Below are positions 24,048 through 36,454 of a stretch of DNA of 64,000 nt, one piece after another. Under the pieces are notes generated by a model. It was not told the DNA's origin, made no database searches, and was given only the letters and a program-made list of their open reading frames with translations. Source of the DNA: Elymus sibiricus (lineage: Eukaryota; Streptophyta; Magnoliopsida; Poales; Poaceae). The stretch spans positions 306,678,166-306,742,165 of the forward strand of contig CM077666.1 of NCBI GenBank assembly GCA_039707655.1. The letters are read 5' to 3'. Numbering within the stretch: position 1 is the first letter of the stretch; each line of letters starts with the position of its first letter. The translations under genes were made by a program, and so were the position numbers.

Positions 24048-27000
24048 CTATGCCTCACCGGTGTAAGATGAGATGTCGATGACTTGTCCTGGCGACATGC
24101 CGCCGCTGGTGGACTCCGCGTCCCCCAGGCTGAAGTCGACCGCGTTGTCGTCCTCGTCCTTGTCCTCGGCACCGCCCTCAAGGTTGTAGTACTCGTTGTA
24201 CTGGCGGCACCAGAGCTCGCTTTGGTACTCCACCGCCAATTCCTCGACGGACAGGCGGCTCTCTACCTCCCCCTTAGCCACGCGCAACTCCTCCTCCCGG
24301 CGCTCCTCGATCTCCGCCGCCTCCTGCATCTCCAGCTCCCGCTCGGCAATCTCATGAGGAAGTAGGGGCTTGATATGTCTCCAACATATCTATAATTTAT
24401 GAAGTATTCATGCCATGTTTACAACAATTTTATATGGTTTTGGTATGATTTGATTAGAACTAACCCGGACTGACGCTGTTTTTAGCAGAACTACTGTGGT
24501 GTTGTTTTTTTGTGCAGAAATAAAAGTTCTCGGAATGGGCTGAATATTTACGGTGATTTTTTTTGGACCAAAAGAGACCCCCGAAACTTCGAGGAAGGAC
24601 CAGAAGCCTCACGAGGAAGCGACAAGCCTGGGGGGCGCGCCCTCCCCCCAGGGCACGCGGAGCAGGCTTGTCGCTCCCTCGTGGACCCCCTTGACGTGAA
24701 ACCAACGCCAAAAATTCCTATATATACCAAAAACCCCAAAAAGAAACCTAGAACTTCCACGCCACCGCCGCAAGCCTCTGTACCGAAGCGATCTCATCCG
24801 GAGCCCTGTTCCGGCACTCTGCCGGAGGGGGGAATCATCACCGGAGGCCATCTTCATCATCCCGGTGGTCTCCATGACGACGAGGGAGTAGTTCACCCTC
24901 GGGGCTGAGGGTATGTACCAGTAGCTATGTGTTTGATCTCTCTCTCTCTCTCGTGTTCTTGATTTGGCACGATCTTGATGCATCGCGAGCTTTGTTAATA
25001 TAGTTGGATCATATGGTGTTTCTTCCCTCTCTATCTTCTTGTGATGGATTGAGTCTTTCCCTTTGAGGTTTCGTTATTGTCGGATTGAATATTTTAGATT
25101 TGAGAACACTTGATGTATGTCTTGCATGTGGATACCCGTGGTGACAATGGGGTATTCTATTGATTCACTTGATGTATGTTTTGGTAATCAACTCACGGAT
25201 TCCCGTGACCTTGGGGTGATCTAGGCATAGGGGTTGGTTGCACGTTTTCATTATCTTTTCTCCGATAAGAAACTTTGGGGGTACTCTTTGAAGTTCTTTG
25301 TGTGGATTGAATATTATGAATTTGAAGTTGTTTGATGCATATCGAATAATCAACTCACAGATACTTGTGGTGACATTGGAGTATCTAGGTGACATTAGAG
25401 TTGGTTGATGCGTATCATATGGTGTTATTTTAGTACGAACTCTAGGGCTGTTTGTGACACTTAAAGGGATGGCTCAATAGATTGATTGGAAAGGCTAACT
25501 TTGAGGTGGTTTCGTACCCTACAACAATTTCTTTCTTATGTTCTCCGCTAATAGGAACTTTGGAGAGATTCTTTGTCGCACAATGAGGGATTGTTATATG
25601 ATTCAACTATGTTAGCATTGTTGAGAGATTGCACTAGTGAAAGTATGAACCCTAGGCCTTGTTTTCCAGCATTGCAATATCGTTTGTGCTCACTTTTATC
25701 ACTTGCTACCTTGCTGTTTCTATATTTTCAGATTACAAAAACCTATATCTACTATCCATACTACACTTGTATCACCATCTCTTCGCCGAACTAGTGCACC
25801 TATACAATTTACCATTGTATTGGGTGTGTTGGGGACACAAGAGATTTCTTGTATTTGATTGCAGGGTTGCTTGAGAGAGACCATCTTCATCCTACGCCTC
25901 CCACGGATTGATAAACCTTAGGTCATCCACTTGAGGGAAATTTGCTACTGTGCTACAAAACTCTGCACTTGGAGGCCCAACAACGTCTACAAGAATAAAA
26001 GTTGCGTAGTAGACATCAAGCTCTTTTCTGGCGCCGTTGCCGGGGAGGTGAGTGCTTGAAGTAATATCTTTAGATCTTGCAATTGAATCTTTTAGTTTCT
26101 TGTTTTATCACTAGTTTGGTTTTATAAAAGAAAACTACAAAAATTGGAATTGAGGTTGCCTCAAATGCTTTATCTTTATAATGTCTTTCTTGAAAATATG
26201 GATTCCGATAATTGTGCTTAATTGTTAGAGGAAAATTTTAATAAAATGTTTAATGTGAGTCCTTTGAATGATGAGCATGATTGCAATGTTGTTAGTAAGC
26301 TCTCTATGAATATCCATGATGCTAATGATATGCAAAGCGACAATCTTGGGGATGCTATGTTTGATGAAGATGATATTTTTAGTCCCTCAAGTTTTGATGA
26401 GCAAATTTATTATGATGATAACATGCCTCCTATTTATGATGATTATATTGATGAAAGTGGGTTTGGAAGAGTGTCAACTCTAGATAATGATCCCACTATT
26501 TTGGAGGGTGTTGAATCTTTTTACAATATTGATAAAAGTGGATTTGGAGAAGTCATGACTTTATTTAATGATGATTCCACTATTTTGGAAGAGGTTTCAA
26601 TTGATTATGACAATAAAGTTGCTATCTATGATGATTATTGTGATGACATATATGCTATAAAGAATAATGATAACTATGAAACTTGTCATCATGATTTTAA
26701 TTTTCAATTGGATTATGCCAATCAAGTATCTCATGATAGTTATTTTGTTGAGTTTGCTCCCACTATTATGAATGAGAATAAATTTGCTTATGTGGAGAGT
26801 AATAAAAATCCTATGATTGTAGGTCATGAAAGAATGCTTTATGTGATATCTATATTGTTGAATTCATTCATGATGCTACGGAAAATTATTATGAGAGAGG
26901 ATCATATGCTTGTAGGCGTTGCAATAACATCAAGTTTCCTCTCTATATGTTGAAAGTTTCAAAGTTATACTTGTTTTGCCTTCCTATGCTAGTTGATTCT

Positions 27001-30000
27001 TGCTCCCAAAAGTTGTTTTCTCACAAAATCCCTATGCATAGGAAGTGGGTTAGGCTTAAATGTGCTTGTCATATGCTTCATGATGCTCCCGTTATTTTTC
27101 AATTCTTTACTTTTATGTGAGCATTATTGAAATCATCATGTCTAGCTAAAAGGCATTAAAGAAAAGCGCTTGTTGGGAGGCAACCCAATACTTATACATA
27201 CTGTTTTTGTGTGTTCACATGATTAATATACTGTAGTAATCTTGTTTTATATGTTTTCTTTCAATAATGTGCCAAGTAAAGCCTTTGGGATAGTGTGGAT
27301 GCTTGTTGAGTTGATTCTGTGCAAAAACAGAAACTTTTGCATCCAGTTCTGGAATTTCTTTTCTGTATTGGAGCGTGAGAAAATTCTGAAATTTTTACAA
27401 AGTATTAGGTTACAAATACTTTACGTTTTCCTAATTTTTAAGAATTTTTGGAGGTACATAAGTATGGTTTTTAAATCGCTCACTACACGCTGTTCTGTTT
27501 TTGACAGATTCTGTTTTCGGTGCATAGTTTGCTTGTTTTAGTGTTTCCATAGCTTATATTGAGTAATATAAATTGTGGAAATGATAGAATACAGTAGGCA
27601 TTATGTGAGAACAATTATGAATCTTGGCTTGACAGTGCCTAAGTGGATGATTTATTTTTATCATACTAACCTATCTCACGAAGTTCCATTAAGTTTTGTG
27701 TGATTGAACTTTTCAAGTTTTGGGTGAGATAACGATATGAGGAGAATAAGGAGTGGCAAGACCCTAATATTGGGGATTCCCAAGGCACCCCAAGGTAATA
27801 TTCAAGGAAGACCCAAGCAACTAAGCTTGGGGATGACCCGGAAGGCATTCCCTCTTTCGTCTTCAACACTATCGGTAACCTCACTTGGAGCTATATTTTT
27901 ATTCATCACATAATATGAGTTTTGCTTGGAGCATCATTTTTTTTGTTGAGATTTGCTTGCTGTTATCAATAATCATGTTTTGTATCTTTTAGTTCAATAA
28001 AATGCCAATTATAGCCTTTGCCATGCTCAGTTTGCAAGTTTATGTGTTGCTGTTTGAAAACAGAAAGTTTTATGTTATGTCCAGAATATTCCTGAATAGT
28101 AAGAACATGATAAAAATCTGAAATTTTTACACAATAAGAATTCATGAGTTATCTATCACGTGGTAATTTTTCAGAATTTTTGGAGTTAGGAAAGTATGAA
28201 TTATTATTCACCCTTTACAGACTGTTTTGTTTAGACAGATTTCGGTTATAGTTGCATTGTTTGCATATGTTGCTTGTTTAATGTTTCTATTTGTGGATAG
28301 CAGTATTAAATATGCAGAAGCATTTAGTATGCAATGTTTAATTATAATTTTAGTCATTTTTTACAGTAGAGAATGTTAAGGTTTTGAGTTGATTTATACT
28401 AACTTATCTCACGAGTTCTTGTTGAGTTTTGTGTGGATGAAGTTTTTAAGATTTAGGAGAAGCCACGATATGAGAGGAATTAAGGAGACACAAGAGCTCA
28501 AGCTTGGGGATGCCCAAGGCACCCCAAGATAACATTCCAAGAAATCTCAAGCAACTAAGCTTGGGGATGCCCCGGTAGGCATCCCACCTTTCTTCATCAA
28601 CACCTATCGGTTAGCCTAAGTTTTTACTTCTTCACATGATATGTGCTATTCTTGGAGTGTCCTTTTATTTTAATTTTGTTTGCTGTTTGAATAAAATTAT
28701 CAAGATCTGAAATATTTATTTGGAGAGAGTCTTCACATAGCTACTTATTTGTTTAACTACTCATTGATCTTCACTTATATCTTTTTGAGTAGTTTATCAT
28801 TCACTCTCGTATTTCACTAATATCCCAAGAGTAAATTGTTGAATGAATTGAATATCATAAAGTTGAAATTATATATGCTTCATATGCTTGTCCCATGGGG
28901 AGTAATGACTTCACATATAAGATCTATAGTTGGTAAAATTTATTGAAAGTTAGCAAACACAGCATTGGTCACTTGAACAATTCATGAAAGAATGTTGAAG
29001 GAAGAGAGATTTCACATATAAATATACTATCTTGGACATCTTCTATGATTGTGAGCCCCCATTAATTATTTGCAAACTTGATCAAGTAGTTGATGTTGGA
29101 CAAGGAAGACAACGTAATGGGTTATGTTTGTTTATATTCACATAGAAGTTATATGTTCTTGGATCCTCTAACATGTGGTGCTTGCCCATAATCTTTTGCT
29201 AGCCAAAATTTCGTACTAAGTAGAGATACTACTTGTGCATCCAAAAACCCTTAAACCCAGTTTCTTGCCATGAGAGTCCACTATATCTACCTATGGATTG
29301 AATAAGATCCTTCAAGTAAGTTGTCATCGGTGCAAAAGCAATAAAAATTGCTCCTAAATATGTACGATCTTTTATTGTAAGGGAAAATAAGCTTCGTACG
29401 AACTTGTGATTGTGAAGAAATAAAAGCGATGGACTGCATAATAAAGGTTGCTATCACAAGGGGCAATATAAAGTGACGTTCATTTGCATTAAGAGCTTGC
29501 ACATCCAAAAATAAAAAGCACATGACAACCTCTGCTTCCCTCAGCGAAGGGCCTATCTTTTACTTTATGTATTTACTTTTATGCAAGAGTCAATAGTGTT
29601 CTTCTCTATTCTGTTTTTATTTTCTCTCTTGGCAAGCATCATGTGGTGGGGAAAGATCCAGGCACATATATCCAGTTGAATATAGGTGATCATGAGTTAT
29701 TATTGTTGATATTATCCATGAGATAAATAAGTTGGGAGGCAAAACATTAAGCCCCTATCTTCCTATGTGTTTGACTGAAACTGTTTGTTCTAAAAATATG
29801 CTTTGAGTGTCAGCAATCATGGAAGACTAAATGATAGTTGAGTATGTGGAATTTGCTAAATCAAAGCTCTTGCATAGACCCTTCCTGAAAATAAGATGAA
29901 TTGCAATTGTTGGATGACTGAGAACATAGTTTGTTAGTTTTCAAGAAAGTTTATGATCTATACTTTAACATCTGAATAGCTTGCTACTTGATCATGAGAA

Positions 30001-32282
30001 GTTTTATGAGATGAGCTATTGTCTATGATATATAATGATGCTAGAAAAACTGTTTGGAATTATCATTGATTAAACTTATGCACTATGCTAGCATTCACAC
30101 TTCATAAATTATTTCTTTTATCATTTACCTACTCGAGGACGAGCAGAAATTAAGCTTGGGGATGATGATACGTCTCCAACGTATCTATAATTTATGAAGT
30201 ATTCATGCCTTGTTTACAAAACTTTTATATGGTTTTGGTATGATTTGATTAGAATTAACCCGGACTGACGTTGTTTTCAGCAGAACTACCGTGGTGTTTT
30301 TTTTTTTTTGTGCAGAAATAAAAGTTCTCGGAATGGGCTAAAAATTTACGGTGGTTTTTTGTGGACCAAAAGAGACCCCCGAAGCTTCGAGGAAGGACCA
30401 GAAGCCTCATGAGGAAGGGACAAGCCTGGGGGCGCGCCCTCCCCCCCAGGGCACGCAGAGCAGGCATGTCGCTCCCTCGTGGGCCCCCTTGACGTGAAAC
30501 CAACGCCAAAAATTCCTATAAATACGAAAAAACCAAGAAAGAAACCTAGAACTTCCACGCCGCTGCCGCAAGCCTCTGTACCAAAGCGATCTAATCTGGA
30601 GCCCTGTTCTGGCACTCTGCCAGAGGGGGGAATCATCACCGGAGGCCATCTTCATCATCCCGGCGGTCTCCATGACGATGAGGGAGTAGTTCACCCTCGG
30701 GGCTGAGGGTATGTACCAGTAGCTATGTGTTTGATCTCTCTCTCTCTCTCTTGTGTTCTTGATTTGGCACGATCTTGATGCATCGCGAGCTTTGTTAATA
30801 TAGTTGGATCATATGGTGTTTCTTCCCTCTCTATCTTCTTGTGATGGATTGAGTCTTTCCCTTTGAGGTTTCATTATTGTCGGATTGAATATTTCAGATT
30901 TGAGAACACTTGATGTATGTCTTGCATGTGGATACCCGTGGTGACAATGGGGTATTCTATTGATTCACTTGATGTATGTTTTGGTAATCAACTCGCGGAT
31001 TCCCGTGACATTGGGGTGATCTAGGCATAGGGGTTGGTTGCACGTTTTCATTATCTTTTCTCCGATAAGAAACTTTGGGGTACTCTTTGAAGTTCTTTGT
31101 GTGGATTGAATATTATGAATTTGAAGTTGTTTGATGCATATCAAATAATCAACTCACGGATACTTGTGGTGACATTGGAGTATCTAGGTGACATTAGAGT
31201 TGGTTGATGCGTATCATATGGTGTTATTTTAGTACGAACTCTAGGGCTGTTTGTGACACTTAAAGGGATGGCTCAATAGATTGATCGGAAAGGATAACTT
31301 CGAGGTGGTTTCATACCCTACAACAATTTCTTTCTTATGTCCTCCGCTAATAGGAACTTTGGAGTGATTCTTTGTCGCACAATGAGGGATTGTTATATGA
31401 TTCAACTATGTTAGCATTGTTGAGAGATTGCACTAGTGAAAGTATGAACCCTAGGCCTTGTTTTTAAGCATTGCAATACCATTTGTGCTCACTTTTATCA
31501 CTTGCTACCTTGCTGTTTTTATATTTTACGATTACAAAAACCTATATCTACTATCCATACTACACTTGTATCACCATCTCTTCGCCGAACTAGTGCACCT
31601 ATACAATTTACCACTGTATTGGGTGTGTTGGGGACACAAAAGATTTCTTGTTTTTGATTGCAGGGTTGTTTGAGAGAGACCATCTTCATCCTATGCCTCC
31701 CACGGATTGATAAACCTTAGGTCATCCACTTGAGGGAAATTTGCTACTGTCCTACAAAACTCTGCACTTGGAGGCCCAACAACGTCTACAAGAATAAAAG
31801 TTGCACAGTAGACATCAGGGCTCCATGGCCTCCGCAGCCGCATCGTCAACAAGCATCTCCGCCGCCTTTTTAGTCGTGGGGTGCATGCTGGATTCTGTGG
31901 AGGCCTGGAATATCTTGGCGTGGATGGCCTCGACCCGGGCTAGGGCGACCTCCGCGGCACGGACGGCTGGTCGAGCGCTCTCGGCGTTTGCAGCCGCCGT
32001 CGCAGCAGCTGCTGCAGCCATCTCAGCTGCTGCAGCTGCCCTGTCGGCTCCTGCAAACACCCTCTCGGCAGATGCGGCCGCGCTCAATGCGGATGCGGCC
32101 GCGCTCTCGGCGGAGGCGGAGCCGCTCGGGGTGACCCAGCGACCATACGGGCCCTCAGGAAGCATCTCCACGGCGTCATTCTTTGCAAGAAGGGGATGGG
32201 AAATGGGTATCGGGGACTCGAGGATTCGGGGGTGAACAATGCTTGAGCAGACGAATCCGGTGAAGCTTATGGAGGAAGACAT
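24048..32282 (-). CDS. Gene M1: Ala-rich helical protein, split by LTR element
   Basis: The 5' part runs 32282-31818 (MSSSISFTGFVCSSIVHPRI, then Ala-rich helices such as RAAAAAEMAAAAAATAAANA). The 3' part runs 24365-24048 (LLPHEIAERELEMQEAAEIE ... GQVIDISSYTGEA, stop). The LTR element 24371-31817 sits between them. After removing it and one GGGCT copy the frame is continuous, so an undamaged single-exon ORF of 260 residues was interrupted. It has an Ala-rich helical N-half, a Glu/Arg-rich coiled coil, and an acidic tail (EDKDEDDNAVDFS). Family not recognised; it resembles M0. The stop now met on the 5' side is the first TGA of the LTR end. Confidence 0.65.
24371..26018 (+). repeat. 5' LTR (1,648 bp)
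   Basis: Promoter-like CTATATATACC near 24717, a CT repeat near 24939, and a terminal CATCA. Element orientation is plus, from primer-binding site to polypurine tract. Confidence 0.9.
26222..26953 (+). CDS. Acidic ORF of the LTR retrotransposon
   Basis: Opens with a Met codon context (first in-frame ATG inside at 26246) and runs to TGA at 26951-26953, about 243 codons. It is very rich in Asp and Asn, with a duplicated ESGFGRVSTL / KSGFGEVMTL segment, each followed by D(N)DPTILE/DDSTILE. No gag zinc knuckle, protease or polymerase motif is seen. It follows the primer-binding site where gag normally sits, so it may be a decayed or replaced gag, but function is unknown. Such acidic ORFs are frequent in non-autonomous Triticeae retroelements. 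Confidence 0.5.
   Translation: MLEENFNKMFNVSPLNDEHDCNVVSKLSMNIHDANDMQSDNLGDAMFDEDDIFSPSSFDEQIYYDDNMPPIYDDYIDESGFGRVSTLDNDPTILEGVESFYNIDKSGFGEVMTLFNDDSTILEEVSIDYDNKVAIYDDYCDDIYAIKNNDNYETCHHDFNFQLDYANQVSHDSYFVEFAPTIMNENKFAYVESNKNPMIVGHERMLYVISILLNSFMMLRKIIMREDHMLVGVAITSSFLSIC
26954..30165. other. Interior of the LTR element without genes
   Basis: AT-rich. Contains the diverged ~745-bp duplication (27240-27840 against 27985-28570) and three internal copies of the polypurine-like AAGCTTGGGGATG at 27823, 28500 and 28557. No coding region supported. Confidence 0.6.
30166..31817 (+). repeat. 3' LTR (1,652 bp)
   Basis: Preceded by AAGCTTGGGGATGA. Promoter-like CTATAAATACG near 30517. Nearly colinear with the 5' LTR. 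Confidence 0.9.
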
Positions 32283-32389
32283 AAAAAGACCCGCGAATTT
32301 TCATCGCAAACGGTTCTTATAACCAACTGTGTGTGATGTAGTCCATTTTTTAATTACCTGCGGCAGACTAATTTGGAGTACACTGGCAA
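32283..32389 (-). promoter_or_regulatory. Upstream region of M1
   Basis: Contains CGCAAACGGTTCTTATAACC and GTGTGTGATGTAG, related to the sequence upstream of M0. Confidence 0.35.
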
Positions 32390-33990
32390 CGGATGGTGAT
32401 GGAAATTGTTTGAATTTTTTTGTACCGTTAACATGCACGGATACAACTGTCTTGTTAAAATTTGGAATTTTTCAGGGTTCATCTAACCTTTTTAAGACAT
32501 TAAGTGAGTTCCTAGCTATATAATGGCCGTAATTCAAATTTAAACTGCATGTACATGCAATGGCAAACCATCATGGGTTGGAAAATCATATTTGTGTCCT
32601 TGTGTGTGAGTTAATGCCCTGAATTGGAAGGAATTTTCAAACATATTGGTGTCACGGCTTGCACACAAACAGTGAGAACCATGGCTTTTAGATTCCAAAA
32701 AAAATCAAAAATGATCAAAAATACATGAAACCTTGCTTGATGTCATGAAATGGTACCAAGATGCAGTGGTAAAAGAATTGGCCAATTTGACGAAAGTTTT
32801 GACACAGACCTCTCACAAATCGGAGCATCTCACGAGAAGACACGTGGTTCCGAGAGGGAACAATGCATGTTTGATGACGAACCGGCGCTCGATTCCTTGT
32901 ATGACCCTGAATTTTTTCTACCGTTAACATGCACTAATGCAACGGTCATGTTAAATTTTTGAAATTTTCGGTGTTGATTTGACCTTTTTAAGACATTAAG
33001 TGAGTTTCTAGCCATATAATGGCCGTAATTCAAATTTGAATTGCATGTACATGCAACGGCAAACCATCATGGGTTGGAAAATCATATTTGTGTCCTTGTG
33101 TGCGAGTTAATGCCTTGTGCAGTTAATTGGAAGGAATTTTCAAACATATTGGTGTCACGGCTTGGACACAAACAGTGAGAACCATGGCTTTTAAATTCCA
33201 AAAAGTTCAAAAATGATCAAAAATACATGAAACCTTGCTTGATGTCATGAAATGGTACCGAGATGCAGTGGTAAAAGAATTGGCCAATTTGACAAAAGTT
33301 TTGACACGGACCTCTCACAAATCGGAGCATCTCACGAGAAGACACGTGGTTCCGAGAGGGAACAATGCATGTTTGATAACGAACCGGCGCTCGCTTCCTC
33401 GTATGAGCTTGAATTTTTTTGTACCGTTAACATGCACTAATGCAACAATCATGTTAAATTTTTGAAATTTTCGTTCTTGATTTGACCTTTTTAAGACATT
33501 AAGTGAGTTTCTAGCCATATAATGGCCGTAATTCAAATTTGAACTGCATGTACATGCAACGACAAACCATCATGGGTTGGAAAATCATATTTGTGTCCTT
33601 GTGTGCGAGTTAATGCCCTTTGCAGTAAATTGGAAGGAATTTTCAAACATATTGGTGTCAAGGCTTGGACACAAATAGTGAGAACCATGGCTTTTAAATT
33701 CCAAAAAAATAAAAAATGATCAGAAATACATGAAACCTTGCTTGATGTCATGAAATGGCACCAAGATGCTGTTGTAAAAGAATTGGCCACTTTGACGAAA
33801 GTTTTGGCACACACCTCTCACTAATCGGAGCATCTTACGAGAAGACTCGTGGTTCCGAGAGGGAAGAATATGCATGTTTGATGACGAACCGACAGTGGCT
33901 TCCTCTTATGGCTTGGCATTTTTTTTTCTACCGTTAACATCCACAAATACAACTTATGGTTCATCCCAGAGTATCATCATGGGTTGGAAA
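32390..33990. repeat. X1 ~505-bp tandem array
   Basis: TACCGTTAACATGCAC-type starts at about 32424, 32924, 33422 and 33920 give a period near 500. Units share CATAATTCAAATTTGAACTGC-like cores, TGGAAAATCATA and CACGAGAAGACACGTGGTTCC blocks with X0 and X2 arrays but are clearly diverged. Confidence 0.8.
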
Positions 33991-34487
33991 AATCATAAAT
34001 GTATTACATAAATGAGTTTTGTGAAATAAATGATTTTTCTACCATTAACATCCACAAATCCAACTTATGGTTGGAAAAATCATTTATGTAATACATTTTC
34101 CAACAATATCATGGTAACACGAAATAAGAATTCATGCAAAACATTTGGAAAGAAAATGTAAATATCTGGCAAGACAACTGGCCCCCCATGATTGGCACTC
34201 AGTTTCGCGCCGCGAGGTTTGGAAGGTGAGTGGCGCGGGTTATTAAGCAGACGCAGTTCAGTCTTGGGAACCGTCACCGATTTATTTCACACACGGATTT
34301 TGATGCGGGAATCGTGTGTAATTCAAGCTATAGCACTCATAAATTCTGGCCACCGGCGCTTCTACAGCTCCCGTCGATCTAGATTCGGGCCGCCAATAAA
34401 TACTACCCCGCCCACGTCGTCCCACCTGCATTCTCATCTACATTCTCTCCTCGCTCGCCCCCCCTCTCTCTCTCACAAAAGTCTGCC
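33991..34487 (+). promoter_or_regulatory. Upstream region of H1
   Basis: AATAAATA near 34395 and a CT-rich stretch at 34455-34475 precede the ATG at 34488, consistent with a TATA-like box and pyrimidine-rich leader. A short duplication of TCTACC(A/G)TTAACATCCACAAAT lies at 33930-34060. Confidence 0.35.
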
Positions 34488-35105
34488 ATGGCGCCGACGA
34501 TCTTCCCACCCGTCAAGGAGGAGGCGCCGCCCCGCGAGGACATCCAGGCGCAGAGCAGCGATGAGGAGGACCCCTACGCGCCACCAGACAAGGTTGCGCC
34601 GGAACCCCCAACTTTGGAGTAGTTTTGGAGCCAGTACAATCTTTGTCTATGGAAAGCGCTGCCGCCGGCTGAGAAAGCCAGGCAAGTGGCGTTCAAGAAG
34701 GAGTTGGTGGAGGAGCGCGCCAGGGACCAGGCGGCCTTAGAAGCTTGTGAGGCCGCCTGGGAAAAGGAGAAGCTGGAGCTTTGGCGGCGGGCGTGTCAAT
34801 GTGCGGACGAGGTGTACGAAGACGGCCGGTACTTCGCCAGGAAGGCCAAAGGTGCTAGGCGCCTCATCGCTGCGTGGAGGTGGGCCGATAAGCTCCAGCG
34901 TGCTACCGACGAGGATCTTCGGTGGGCGCCCAACGAAATGGCAAGATCATTCGCGTGCCTCCGCCAGCAAGAGGCAGATCGGCACGTCAAGCGTTGCGAG
35001 GCGGAGGAAACGGAGAACTCCCTCCGCGCTGGGAAGCCGCCGCGCACCAGGGAGCTGCTAGCGAGGGGCTGCCGGAATACTAGCCGCATAAGGAGGGATT
35101 ATTAG
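34488..35105 (+). pseudogene. Gene H1: charged helical cargo protein with one amber stop
   Basis: ATG at 34488 (MAPTIFPPVKEEAPPREDIQ) reads to an in-frame TAG at 34620-34622, then stays open in the same frame (FWSQYNLCLWKALPPAEKAR ...) to TAG at 35103-35105, 206 codons in all. The second part is Arg/Glu/Ala-rich and predicted helical, with many Trp (WKALPP, WRRACQ, AAWRWADK). Family not recognised. It is convergent with G1, 300 bp away. Another possibility is that translation starts at the internal ATG 34686, giving 139 residues. Confidence 0.5.
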
Positions 35106-35406
35106 TTTTAGTGTTGTTCGTTTTCAATTTTATGCATTGTACTTAGTAGTTAAGTATGGGATCCCAGTTAAGTATCATCACATATTGTTCGTTTTCGTAC
35201 TAATTTCTATCTAGCTGTTTACCATCCACATGTACAAAATGGAAAACATACACATTGAAACAGAACAATATATAAGAACGGAAAACAGAGTTCACACATT
35301 GAAACAGAGCAATAAATTAAGCAATATTATGATTGTTGGGAATACATAGCGATCAACGTCGAAACGACTCAACAAAATAAAACGCGTCCAGGACCACCAC
35401 CCCTGC
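35106..35406. other. Intergenic between convergent H1 and G1
   Basis: AT-rich; no feature beyond likely 3' ends of both genes. Confidence 0.5.
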
Positions 35407-36168
35407 CTACGGTAGCTCTTGCCTCTGCCTGAACTCGTGCAGGCATTCGTCCAAGTGGTTAACACGCTCGCAGTACATCTGGAGCGTGATCTCGAGTTCC
35501 AAGTTGGCTATTTCATCGGAGATCACCAGCTCGAGGATGCGATGGCCATGTTCCTCTACTGCGCCTATGTGGACACCTGAGCCAAGGAGGCGCTCGAGCC
35601 TAGCGACCAGCGCGTTGGAATCGAGAGGGCCACGGACAAGGCGAATGGTGCGACCCATGCGAACGGCGCGGCCGGCATCCAATGCAAGCACGACGCGGCC
35701 GGCCTCTGGTGCTAGTACAGCGTAGACGGCCTCTGCCCACTCCTGGCGAGGAATGGGGCTACTGATGGGCCGTGTAGCCAGCTGCAACGCCCTGTCGACA
35801 GTAGGCAAGCGCCGATGGAATCGCTCTTGCTGTGCGGTGCGCCGCGCCTCTCGCTATGCGGTGGTCCATCGGTCTCGCTGTGCGGCGAGCCACAGCCTAT
35901 CGGCGCGGACGCGCCTATCTTGCGCTGCGGGGCACCACCGATCATGTTGTGCGTCGAGCTGCAGCCTCTCGGTGCTGAGTTGCCTTTCTTGATCCGCGGC
36001 GCTGAAGCGCCGTCCGCCAAGGGTCTGCTCAACCCTGGCGATGACGCGCAGCACGGCGTCGTCCATCGTGTTGTCGAGGACGCCCTTGGCCTCGACGGGC
36101 CGTGGCGCCTGCTCGTTTACCTTGTCGAGGAGTTTGATGGCAGAGGCGGCACTTCGGTGGGTTGGCAT
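35407..36168 (-). pseudogene. Gene G1: hydrophilic cargo protein, one amber stop
   Basis: ATG at 36168 (MPTHRSAASAIKLLDKVNEQ) reads to an in-frame TAG at 35854-35856 and continues in frame to the stop at 35407, 254 codons. The middle is Arg/Gln/Asp-rich (AAQRDRW, DAQHDRW, AAQDRRVRADR). The C-terminal half has PIPRQEWAEAVYAVLAPE, LVARLERLLGSG and EITLQMYCERVNHLDECLHE. Gene G2 of X2 matches at both ends and in the PIPRQEWA block, so it is one family present in two elements. Function unknown. The nearest in-frame alternative start downstream of the stop is 35808. Confidence 0.6.
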
Positions 36169-36454
36169 GCTTGCAAAAGGTAGCTAGAGGGGCTATAGGC
36201 TGCGCTTGTGCCTCAGTGTGTCACGCGCCGCCTAGGCTTATGCACAATCACTGGGTGGCGGCGGGAAACCGATGGGGAAATGGTGGGAAATGGTGGCGTG
36301 TATATAAAACGCCATCAATTAATGGAAACTTAGCATAGAAGGAAGCGCGAGCTAGCACGATGCGTGCGCGCAAATTGCTTGCTCATGGGTGTGATCCATA
36401 TATCTCGTGTGCCCAACAGAGCACACTATTCACACAAAAAAATATTGTTCTATA
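36169..36454 (-). promoter_or_regulatory. Upstream region of G1
   Basis: A GCGGGAAACCGATGGGG block, TATATAAAACGCCATCA near 36301 and GGAAGCGCGAGCTAGCACGA are shared in the same order with the region upstream of G2 (52240-52400), so promoter and gene moved together. Confidence 0.5.

Larger units (their letters stand above)
24371..31817. mobile_element. Gypsy-type non-autonomous LTR retrotransposon (Sabrina-like, tentative)
   Basis: LTRs start TGATACGTCTCCAACGTATC (TGATATG... in the 5' copy) and end GTAGACATCA. GGGCT is duplicated at 24366-24370 and 31818-31822. A primer-binding site TGGCGCCGTTGCCGGGGA (26029-26046), matching a plant tRNA-Asp type site, follows the 5' LTR. Polypurine AAGCTTGGGGATGA precedes the 3' LTR. 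The interior has one acidic ORF but no pol. The interior 27240-27840 and 27985-28570 are diverged duplicates. LTRs differ only sparsely, so the insertion is recent compared with its host gene. Confidence 0.9.

Noticed and set aside
24371..31817. Firm naming of the LTR element as Sabrina or Fatima
   Set aside because: LTR length and start fit Sabrina from memory, but no database comparison was possible, so the name is kept tentative.
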